From: Ctena decussata
Lineage: Eukaryota > Mollusca > Bivalvia > Lucinida > Lucinidae
NCBI GenBank assembly: GCA_963989385.1
Contig: OZ022499.1
Span: 48,349,757 to 48,413,756, forward strand
Length of the DNA stretch: 64,000 nucleotides
Reading direction: 5' to 3'
Positions 43,901 to 55,900 of the stretch are shown piece after piece (position 1 is the stretch's first letter; the number at the start of each line of letters is the position of its first letter). A model generated the notes under the pieces. It searched no databases and was not told where the DNA came from. It was given only the letters and a program-made list of their open reading frames with translations. Both the position numbers and the translations under genes were made by a program.

Positions 43901-46900
43901 TTAATATCTACTGCATTAGTTTTGAGGGTTTTTTTTTGCATTAATGGAAAACTAACTGGATGTCACTGTTTGCCCTCTGGTCTATGAATTCTCAACATGC
44001 TATAGCTTAGATGAAACTTTCTTTTTACGTTTTTGCAGATGTAAAGTTTGTTGTCTGCTTTCTTGGCATTTTAAATGAATGAATGAATGCTAGATTATTT
44101 ATAGATGTTCAACCTGGTAAGGGCATACAGCCTCTAAACGTCAACAATATAAAACGTTTCTATATTATATGACAAGTTCAAAAGCGACCAAATGTTAAAA
44201 GTATTGTGTATACGTCCAAATGATAAAAAGTTATGTATAATAAAAGACTATATCTTGTTAAAAAGTCCAGCTTCCTTTAAAAAATTAATAATATGGACAG
44301 AAGAAACTTTGCTGAAAAGCTCGGTAATGGTATTAATTTTATAATGTTTTGAACGGATATGGTTAAAGTCAATGCATGATACAAGAAGGTGTTTAATAGT
44401 AATGACTTCGTTGCATGGTATGCAAAATGGTGCAACCTCATTATTTAATAAAAACGAATGTGTAATTCTGGTATGCCCTATTCGACATCTGGTAAAAACG
44501 GTCTGTTCTTTTCTATTTGATAATATATTGTCCTTGCTGTGAAAATCTGGTTTAATTTGTCTAAGTTTGTTATGAATTTGATTATCTCAATTAGTTTGAC
44601 ATTTTGATTTGGTATATTTATTAATTTGAGATTTAAAATCTGAATGTGGAATTCGAAAAGTACTTTCTGGTAAGTTTAAAGCCGTTTTGGCCTCTTTATC
44701 GGCTATGTCATTTCCACGAATGTTGACATGACTAGGGATCCAACAAAACACTATTTCCTTTGATGGTTACTGAAAGAATTTACGAAATATTTGTTGTATT
44801 AAAGGGTTGGGGTGATTAACATTTTTGAGTGATGATCAAAAAGAAAGCGAGTCTGAGAATATTATAAACTGATTGTTTTCTTGAACTGAGATTTGATTGA
44901 GAGCAAGATCTATGGCTTTAGCTTCTGCTGTAAAAATTGAGCTGCCATTTGGTAAACGTATGGTTTCTGTGAATAGGGAGCTTACAACTGAACATGCAAC
45001 TTTATCTTCTTGTTTTGAACCATCCGTATAGATTAAGGTATGGTTCGGAAAATTAGATTTTACTTGTAAGAATTCTAATCAGGGTTTGTCTGTGATTTTT
45101 TTAGATCACCTGAGCCGAAGGCTCAAAGGTGAGCTTATAGTATAGGCAGGCCTCCGTAGTCCGTCCGTCGTCCGTCCACCATTTTAAAAGGTCTTCTTCT
45201 CCGAAACCGCTGGGCCGATCAAAGCCAAATTTTATGTGGAGCCTCCATGGGTTGGGGGAACAAAAGTTTGTTCGGGTATCTGGGTCACATGACCAAGATG
45301 GCCGCCACGCCCATATATGGTAAAAACCCTTCAAAAATCTTCTTCTCCAGAACCAAAATGCCTATGACCTTGAAACTTGGTATGTAGCATCGGGCATGCG
45401 GGCCCATCATAGTTTGTACAAATGATGACCTTGCGATGACCTTGACCTAATTTATGACATAGTCAACTTTGGTACGTTTGGCTTTTATATGGGAAAACAC
45501 TTAAACAGTGGATTTCTCAGAACCTATTTAAGTCTAAGGTACAATACTTGGTATACATGGTCAACTAAATGAACAATTGAAGATATTATGTCACTAAAGG
45601 TCAAGGTCATTTTGTCGGTCCGTCCATCCGTCGTCAAGATTTTCAAATATCTTCTCCTCTGAAACCACTGGGCCGATTAAAGCCAAATTTCATATGGAGT
45701 CTTAGTGGGATGGGGGAACGAAAGTTTATACGCGGGGTCTGGGTCACATGACAATGATGGCCGCCATGCCCATATACGGTAACAAGGGCTTCGCAAGCGG
45801 CGCATAATACGCCCGTTTTTTTAATGTCATAAAGGAATTATAGAATGAACAAGATTGTTTACAAAAGGACAAACAGGCAGACAAACAGGGGAAACCACAC
45901 TTTAATTAATGACGGCAACATTATTTAAATATTAACACATCAAATACTATTAGTATATCAAAAATCAGCTTCCAAGGTGAATTGGCTCCTAAGTTGAGTA
46001 ATGCCAAAGTCAAACAAAGGAGATAATTCATAAACAAAATATACTAGATATACCATTCTTGGTTCTAATACATTCCCTTGACAATATACACATCTCCATA
46101 AAGTTGTGTTAAAATATTCTAAACGGTTAAAGAGTTACAGAGCAAACAGGAAATTTATGCATGGACAGATACAGTGTTAGAAATAAGCAATTGCCCACTT
46201 GCCCGACACGGGTTAAGTTTGCTGGGGGCAAGCTGATAGTCTTGGAAGGTTGCCCCCTGGACAACCTATAATTCTGGTAAATCAGGAAAATAACTTTTTA
46301 TATAAAAAGAATCCCAGTCAAAGTAGCGCTGTGAAAATGATTAGGCAGCTGTGATCAAAACTGTTGGTCAGTTATCTCTGAAGTTCATGAATTCATGCTT
46401 GGTGTCTTAGAAAGGGACAGCATTTTTGGACTATGTTTACTTAGGTGACTTCAGAAGAAAATGACTTTTAAACGGTTTAATTGCAATGAAGCACAGGGGG
46501 ACAAGTTGAAATCTTGGCGGACAAGTTGAAATTCATTATAGGTTGCCCCCTGGGCAAGTTGCTGTCTGGGCCTTATTTCTAACACTGAGATAATCCAGTA
46601 AGCATGCCAGAGTCGTGGTTCTTGCTCAGGATACATTGCCCCATTATTACACACATTCCTACAAAGTTTCATTCTAATATTTCAAAGGGTTAAGGAGATA
46701 TGGAGTGAATGGAAATGCCTAAAAATAATGATCAAAGGAAGGTTACTCCAAAATTACAAAAGGGGAAGCAACCATTCTTATATGTGACACATCATCTTGT
46801 GATCATGCACATTGCTATAAAGTTTCATCATGATAGTCCAAACAGTTACCGAGTTAATGTATGCACAACATAAGTATACACAGAAATAGCCTAAAAGAAC

Positions 46901-49900
46901 TAATAAAAGGGATGTAACTCAGAAATGAAGAAAGGGAGAGCAACCAGTGTTGTACGCGACACATCGTTGGGACTTCATACACATTGCTATGAAGTTTCAT
47001 GAAGATATCCCAAACAGTTATCTAGTTATGGCGCGCACAAGACCTGCAGGGAGAAAAATAACAATCAAAGGGGCATAACTTGGAAACTAAGGAAGGGGGA
47101 GCAACCATTCTTGTATGTGATACATTCCCCCTACCTACTACATATGCCTACAAATTTTTATGAAGATATCCGAAATGGTTACTGAGTTATGGTGCACACA
47201 AGAATGTTTACCGACGGAAGAAAGGGAGTTTACTCCAAAATTCAGAAACGGAGGGGGGGGGGGGGGGGGGGGGGTGCAACCATTCTTATATGGTACATAT
47301 CACATTGCTATAAAGTTTCATCATGATATTCCAAACAGTTACCGAGTTAATGTATGCACAACATAAGTATACACAAAAATAGCTGAAAAGAACTAATAAA
47401 AGGGATGTAACTCAGAAACGAAGAAAGGGAGAGCAACCATTGTTGTACGCGACACATCGTTGGCACCTCATACACATTGCTATGAAGTTTCATGAAGATC
47501 TCCCAAATAGTTATCTAGTTCTGGCGCGCACAAGACCTGTAGGGTAAAAAAAACAATCAAAGGGGCATAACTTTGAAACCAAGGAAGGGGGAGCAACCAT
47601 TCTTGTACGCGACACGTTCCCCCTACCTAATACATATGCCTACAAAATTTCATGAAGATATTCCAAATGGTTACTGAGTTATGGCGCGCACAAGAATGTT
47701 TACGGACGGAGGGACGGACGGACAGCCCCACGACATAATACGTACGTTTTTTCAAAACGGGCGTATAAAACCCTTCAAAAAACTTCTTCTCCAGAACCAA
47801 AAGGCCTATGACCTTGAAACTTGGTATGTAGCATCGGGCATGCGGGCCCATCGTAGTTTGTACAAATGATGACCTTGCGATGACCTTGACCTAATTTATG
47901 ACATGGTCAACTTTGGTACGTTGGGCTTTTATATGGGCAAACGTTTAAACAGTGGATTTCTCAGAAACTATTTAAGTCTGAGGTACAATACTTGGTATAC
48001 ATGGTCAACTAAATGAACAAATGAAGATATTTTGTCACTAAAGGTCAAGGTCATTCGGTCAGTCCATCCCTCGTCAAGATTTTCAAATATCTTCTCCTCT
48101 GAAACCACAGGGCCGATTGAAGCCAAATTTCATATGGAGTCTCAATGGGATGGGGAATGAAAGTTTGTGCTCGGGGTCTGGGTCACATGACCAAGATGGC
48201 CACCACGCCCATATATGGTAAAAACCCTTCAAAAATCTTCTTCTCCAGAACCAAAAGGCTATGACCTTGAAACTTGGTATGTAGCATCGGGCATGCGGGC
48301 CCATCATAGTTTGTACAAATGATGACCTTGACCTAATTTATGACACGGTCAACTTCGATACCTTAGGCTTTTATATGGGAAAACGCTTAAACAGTGGATT
48401 TCTCAGAAACTTTATAAGTCTAAGGTACAATATTTGGTATTTATGGTCAACTAAATAAACAACTGAAGATATTATGTCACTAAAGGTCAAGGTCATCCTG
48501 TCAGCCCGTCCGTCAAGATTTTCAAACATCTTCTCCTCAGAAACCACTGGGCCGATTGAAGCCAAATTTCATATGGAGTCTCAGTGGGATGGGGGAATGA
48601 AAGTTTTTCGCGGGGTCTGGGTCACATGACCAAGATGACCGCCATGCCCATATATGGTGAAAACCCTTCAAAAATCTTCTTCTCCAGAACCAAAAGGCCT
48701 ATGACCTTGAAACTTGGTATGTAGCATTGGGCATGCAAGCTCATAATAGTTTGTACAAATGATGACCTTGCTATGGCCTTGACCTAATTTATGACATTGA
48801 CAACTTTATTATGTTAGGCTTTTATATGGGAAAACGCTTAAACAGTGGATTTCTCAGAAACTATTTAAGTCTAAGGTACAATACTTGGTACACATGGTCA
48901 ACTAAATGAACAAATGAAGATATTATGTCACTAAAGGTCAAGGTCATTCGGTCCGTCCAGTCGTCAAGATTTTAAGACATCTTCTCCTCTGAAACCACTT
49001 CACCGATTGAAACCAATTTTCATATTGAGTCTTAGTGGGATGGGGGAACGAAAGTTGGTTCCCGGGATCTGGGTCACATAACCAAGATGGCCACCATGTC
49101 CATATATGGTAAAACCTGTTCAAAAATCATTTTCTCCAGAACCAAAAGGCCTATGACGTTGAAACTTGGTATGTAGCATTTGGAACTTGAGCCCATCATT
49201 ATTTATACAAATCAGGACTGTGCATTGAGTTTGACCTAATTTATGGCAAGGTCAATTTTGATGCATTAGAAAATGCTTAAACAGTGTATTTCTCAGAAAC
49301 CATTTAAGTCTAAGATATGATATTTGGTATTTATGGTTAACTAAGTGAGCCTATGAAGATATTATGTTGTTAAAGATCAAGGTCATTCTTTGGCCTTTGT
49401 TCAAGGTCACTGTGATTCTGTTGCCTGTCAACATTTTCAAACATCTTCTCTGAAGCCAATGGGCTGTCTGAAGCTATATTTCATACGGAGCTTTACTGGG
49501 TTAAAAGAACCAAAGTTTGTTGAGCTGGTCACGGTCACATGACGAAGATGGACACCATGCCCATATATGGTAAAACTCCTTCAAAAATCTTCTTATCCTG
49601 AATCAAACGCACAATGACCTCGTGGTATGGTACAGTACCGCAACGTGAAGACTTGATCTGACACGCTCTCGCGAGAAATTTTAATCTTTTCCACGAAAGT
49701 TTAGTGGGGTTTTTGCGTGTGAAATGCGTGGGAGATGCGAGACACTCGCGAGATGCGTGACGTTAAACTCGCGAGAAAACAATTTCTTTTCACGAGAGAC
49801 ACGCAACTTTCGAGAGAAAAGATTAACTCCATGTATGCTCAGGTGAGTCATCGGTGCCAAACTTAATCACGCATGATGCGTGTTTTCGAGTGGAAAGGAT

Positions 49901-52900
49901 TAACGATTCCTGTCAATTTCACAGGTCATTATATGTTGTACAGGTAATTCATTCATATTTTTACATTGGGCCTAAAAAAAGTTGTGTGATTCCGGTATCC
50001 AACCGACTGGTCTTTTTTGGCGCCGACTCAAAAATTTTTAGCGGCAAAAATTACGATCGGCAATTTCCGAAAGTGCCTAACAAATAGACAGCGTAAACCT
50101 CTCACGCTATGACGCTAAAGTATACCAGTTTGCGCATTGTATTTAATACAATACAATATTTAATACTGCGCAGGGTGATCCTAATATTTACTATCAGCGT
50201 ATGGAATAAGATTCTTTTCACACTTTTGTGCTCTGAGCGGCGTCCTTTGATGTCAAGGCACGAGACTGACCTATAAACGTGCTGTGTTTACGTATTTCAA
50301 CAAATGCTATCGTCTGTATATTTTATTATGGCGAAGGCCCTGAATGCGTTCAGTCACCTTTAAATATGAATATGGATATTATGTTTATTAGTCCGAATAC
50401 TTTGAGAATTTTTCCGCGCAGCAGAATCAGTTTCGTTTTTCATATAGATAATGTGATTTTGCCACGCGGAGTTCGGAATAAAAAACAAACTTCTCACCTC
50501 CTATTTTTCCTTCATTTTGATGCATTTTAAAAATCCAAACACTTTGACTATTGATCCACGACGCAAAATCATATTTTCCATATTTCATGAATGAACGGAT
50601 TAAGAGGATGCAGCTGTGACGTAATTTTTTAGCTGTCACTCAAACAGGTTTACAAATTTGCATAATTCAGAGAGTCGATTAAATGGATGTCAATCACCTC
50701 TGAGACTGCCCAGTCGCGTGCGCTTTTAATGGAAACTTGACAGCTCTTAAATCAGAAAGTTTATATTGGTTGAAGTAAACCTTTCGGCACGTGCCACTAG
50801 CGGCTATATCTTTGAGATCAAAAGCTGATCGAAACGCTTTGATCTTTGTGACTGCTTTGACATGGATTGGGCTATTATCGCAGTGTCTATTCTAGAAACT
50901 GAAAATCAGGGGGGATTTTCCCCCCTCCATCTCAAAAATAGGGGGGATTTTCAAAAAATAGGGGGGACAATTTTCGAACAGACAGAAAACATTTAGCTCA
51001 TAAAACAGACATTTACGCATTTATTCCTGTCCAAGACTATACAGTAATCTGAACTGACTTTAGACATTAGAAATTTATTCCTGTCCAAGACTATACAGTA
51101 ATATCTTAACTGACCTGCTTTACCCAGTTTGAAACCGATATTCCTGTTCTAAATCCTATCACGTTCCAGTTACATATTTTCTGAGTTGATTTGAAGGTTT
51201 TAGTCTTATATCTAAGTATTTCAATGGGTTTACAGTGATTATTTTGCTGATACATAGTTTTTCAGCGATTTATAAATTTCCACCGCGGGTATGCTAACCT
51301 AGGTGCGGGTGCGGGTTACGCATCTTACCCACTCTCTAATGGAATTCGTTCCGGTATTTCATCGAACCCGTGAAGTCAAGGGAAGCTTCTCTAATGGACA
51401 TAATATGGCGAAAACAACTTCGGCAATGATGGCTTGATGCCTTTTTATTCAAAACTGCGATATTTTCCGCGAGCAAGAGTAAATTCTTGGTTTTGGGACG
51501 TTTTCATTGTTTATTTTTTACGCTGGACTGCCACGCATTCGGTCTGAATTTATTCGGGATATGAGAACAAGACGACCAATGGTCCTGTAGCTCACCTGAA
51601 ACTTGGTCCTGATATATATTTTAATGTTTATGATGGGCTTATTGCCCAAAGCTACATACCAAGTTTCAAGGTCATACACCTTTTGGTTCTGGAGAAGAAG
51701 ATTTTGAAGGGTTTTTACCATATACAGCATGGCGGCCATCTTGGTCAAGACCCTGAGAACAAACTTTTATTCCCTGATCACACTTAGACTCCATATGAAA
51801 TTTCGCTTCAATCAGACCAGTGGTTTCAGAGGAGTAGATGTTTTGAAAATCTTGATGACGGACAGACCGACAAAATGACCTTGACCTTTCAGTGACATAA
51901 TATCTTCATCTGGTCATTTAGTTGACCATATATACCATGTATTGTACCTAAGACTTAAATAGTTTCTGAGAAATCCACTGTATAAGCGTTTTCCCATATA
52001 AAAGCCTAACATACCAAAGTTGACCATGTCGTCAATGAATTCAAGGTCAACACATGGTCATCATTTGTATAAACTATGATGGGCCAGCATGCCCGATGCT
52101 ACATACCAAGTTTCAAGGTCATAGGCCTTTTGGTTCTAGAGAAGAAGATTTTTGAAGGGTTTTTACCATATATGGGCATGGTGGCCATCTTGGTCAAGTG
52201 ACCCAGACCCCGGGTATAAACTTTCGTTCCCCAATCCCACTGAGACTCCATATGAAATTTGGCTTCAATCGGCCCAGTGGTTTCAGAGGAGAAGATGTTT
52301 GAAAATCTTGACGACGGATGGTCAGACGGAATGACCTTGACCTTTAGTGATATAATATCTTCATCTGGTCATTTAGTCGACCATGTATACCAAGTATTGT
52401 ACCTAATACTTAAATAGTTTCTGAGAAATCCACTGTTTAAGTGTTTTCCCATATAAAAGCCTAACGTACCAAAGTTGACCATCCCGTAAATTAGGTCAAG
52501 GTCAACGCAAGATCATGATTTGTACAAAATATGATGGGCCCCCATGCCCGATGCTACATACCAAGTTTCAAGGTCATAGGCCTTTTGGTTCTGGAGAAGA
52601 AGATTTTTGAAGGGTTTTTACCATATATGGGCGTGTCGGCCATCTTGGTCATGTGACCTGGACCAAATATATAAACTTTCGTTCCGAAATCCCACTGAGA
52701 CTCCATATGAAATTTGGCTTCAATCGGCCTAGTGGTTTCAGAAGAGAACATGTTTGAAAATCTTGACGACGGATGGCCCGACGGAATGACCTTGACCTTT
52801 AGTGACATAATATCTTCATCTGGTCATTTAGTCGACCATATATACCAAGTATTGTACCTTAGACTTAAATAGTTTCTGAGAAATCCACTGTTTAAGCGTT

Positions 52901-55900
52901 TTCCAATATAAAAGCCTAACGTACCAAAGTTGACCATGCAGTAAATTAGGTCAAGGTCAATGCAAGGTCATGATTTGTATAAACTTTGATGGGCCCGCAT
53001 GCCCGATGCTACATACCAAGTTTCAAGGTCATAGGCCTTTTGGTTCTGGAGAAGAAGATTTTTGAAGGGTTTTTACCAAATATGGGCATGGCGGCCATCT
53101 TGGTCAAGTGACCTGGACCAAATATATAAACTTTCATTCCCCCATCCCACTGAGACTCCATATGAAATTTGGCTTCAATCGGCCTAGTGGTTTCAGAGGA
53201 GAAGATGTTTGAAAATCTTGACGACGGATGGTCCGACGGAATGACCTTGACCTTTAGTGACATAATATCTTCATCTGGTCATTTAGTCAACCATATATAC
53301 CAAGTATTGTACCTTAGACTTAAATAGTTTCTGAGAAATCCACCGTTTAAGCGTTTTCCCATATAAAAGCCTAACGTACCAAAGTTGACCATGTCATAAA
53401 TTAGGTCAAGGTCATCACAAGGTCATGATTTATATAAATTATGATGGGCCCACATGCCCGATGCTACATACCAAGTTTCAAGGTCATAGGCCTTTTGGTT
53501 CTGGAGAAAAATATTTTTGAAGGGTTTTTACCATATATGGGCGTGGCGGCCATCTTGGTCATGTGACCTGGACCAAATATGTAAACTTTCGTTCCCCCAT
53601 CCTTTTAAGGCTCAATATGAAATTTGGCTTCAATCCACCCAGTGGTTTCTGAGAAGAAGATGTTTAAAATTGTGGACGCCGACGACAACGCCGATGACGA
53701 CGCCGACGGACCAAGTCTATACTATAAGCTCACCACAGGTGAGCTAAAAATTAGCGTGAATCCCGCAATCGCGCATCCTAGAATAGACACTGTTATCGGT
53801 GGCGGCTGAGCGAAATTTTTTGTCTGTGTCACCATTCTAGAATTTGAAAGAACTCTGTTTGCTACTAACTAACCTATTATCAATATTCTTTCAAACATAA
53901 GCCTCTTAATTGACTCGCCGCATAACTGCAACAAAATTACGCTGATCATGATTGTTTATCAACCCATCCTTAATTCGTAAATGTAAATAGGGTACGGTCA
54001 AACAATCCTCGCGTTGATGATGCGATCAATTAGGTTATTCACGCACGCTTACAATGTATTAATTGAACCGTTATTAGGGCCGAAAAAAATGCATTGTGAA
54101 TCATATGCCTTGTCTGTAAAGGTATATGTACTTGTATAGAAACTTGCATTTACTGTACCTACCTGGACAAAATTCCACGCGTGATGCGAGAAAGTTTCTC
54201 GCATACATCATTCTATGAATTTCACGCGAGATGCGAGGAATTTTCTTGTGTGGAACGTGGGGATTTTCAAACACGCGAGGAAGTTTAGTGTGAAATGCAT
54301 GAGAGTTGCAAGAGAATCTCGTGGATTTTAATCCCTTCCTCGCGATTTTAAGTGTCATGCGAGAGCGTGTCAGATCAAGTCTTCACGTTGCGTGTACTGT
54401 ATGTAGCATTGAGAACTCAGGCCCATCATAGTTTGTACAATCATGATGGGCATTGGCCTTGACCTAATATATGGTAAGGTCAACTTTGGTATGTTATGCT
54501 TTTATATGGGAAAACGCTTAAACAGTTGATTTCATGGATTTTTTTTAAGCCTAGATTTATATAATGACTGGAAAATATGGTTAACTAAATGAATACATGA
54601 AGACATAAGGTCATCAAAGGTCAAGGTCATTTTTTTAACTTTACTCAAGGTCACTGAGATTTTGAAATTAAAATATGCACACCTTTTAAGTAACTGGTTT
54701 CAAATTTGTAACAAATGAGCGAAATGACAAATTGTGCCTGTTGACAGAAGGTGTCGGGTGAGCTACAGGACCATTGGTCCTCTGGTTATTATGATGTAAT
54801 GATAGAATGACGTTTGGAGGCTCTAAGGTCCATGGCTCATGAACAGGTAAAGAAAATTTCTGAATGTTTTTAATGTCAATATGCGAGTCGACTAGCAAAG
54901 GTTTGATACGCAAACCCAGGGGTTTGATAGATCTCGGCCTGTTATTATAAAATATTTCATAACGAGGATTAAAAACACAATAGTATGCAGGATTCTGTGG
55001 GTTCGCAGCTAACTTTGTTACATACTGTAGAGACAATTTCTCTCTACTGATATATAGAGACGGTTCATTAGACTCAGCATAAAGACTTTCTACAGGTGAT
55101 GTTCTAAATGCTCCAAGAGCAAGGCGTAAACCCTGATGATGAATGGTGTCGAGACATTTAAGGTATGATTTTCGTGCCGAACCATATACGACTGAACCAT
55201 AATCCAGTTTAGATCTTACTAGAGATCTATACAGATTAAGAAGAACAGTACGATCTCCTCCCCAATTTGTATTGGAGAGAACTTTTAAAACATCTAAAGC
55301 TTTTAAACATTTAGCTTTCAAAGCTTTTATGTGAGGAATAAAACTAAGTTTCTTATCAAACAGAAGGCCTAAAAATTTGGCCTCATTTACAACTGGAATA
55401 GGCGATCCATAAATATTAAGAACTGGGTCAGGGTGTAAACCCCTCAACTGACAAAAATGCACACACTGGGTTTTAGTTTTAGAGAATTTAAAACCGTTTT
55501 CCGTGGCCCAGGTTTCTACTTTATTCAGGCATCTTTGAAGTCTGAATTCTACGTTTTTTTCCATATTTTTCGATTTGTAAAAGATGCCAAAGTCATCAAC
55601 ATATAAAGAAGAATCGGTATCGTTAACACATTTAACAATGTTGTTGATTTTTATATTAAATAAAGTGGGGGATAAAATACTTCCTTGCAAAACGCCCTGT
55701 TCTTGTTTAAAAGTGTCAGATAATGTAGACCCTACTCTAACATTAAAGGATCTGTCTGATAAGAAACTCGATATAAAATTCGGAAGACGGCCTCTAAGGC
55801 CAATATCATGTAAATCTTTCATGATGCCATATTTCCACGTCGTATTGTATGCTTTTTCGAGATAAAAAAATATTGCAACGACATGTTCTGTTTTAAAAAA

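Larger units (their letters stand above)
49633..54399. mobile_element. 4.8-kb TIR transposon B in element A
   Basis: A perfect 34-bp inverted repeat (49639-49672 and 54359-54392) starts CGCAACGTGAAGACTTGATC; pairing extends outward through CAGTAC with one indel. About 190 bp inside each end is crowded with GCGAGATGCG, CTCGCGAG and CACGCGAG motifs. Element A's unit is cut at TATG on the left and resumes with TATGTAGCATT on the right. No transposase frame is visible. Superfamily unknown. Confidence 0.78.
45101..54785 (-). mobile_element. 450-bp tandem-repeat element A (Helitron/HINE-like?), complete
   Basis: The insertion divides the LINE without any target duplication, between T-runs. In minus-strand sense its 5' end has the palindrome GGACCAATGGTCC and its 3' end the hairpin GAGCCTTCGGCTC followed by AGGTGATCTAA. 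The core is units of about 440-455 bp with CTATGACCTTGAAACTTGG, CATATATGGTAAAAACCCTT and TCACTAAAGGTCAAGGTCA, starting near 45368, 47816, 48266, 48706 and 49158. It is itself interrupted (45783-47766, 49633-54399). Ends with hairpins, CTAA, no duplication and a tandem core recall non-autonomous Helitron/Helentron elements; a 5' TC is not evident, so this is inference. Confidence 0.7.

Noticed and set aside
45101..53809. Many 60-85-codon frames reading MKGFYHIWAW or MSLKVKVIPS
   Set aside because: They repeat with the 450-bp unit on both strands and have no start context or conservation beyond the DNA repeat itself.
54686..54785. C-terminal 33 codons of the long RT frame
   Set aside because: These codons come from inserted element A; true LINE sequence stops at about 54786.
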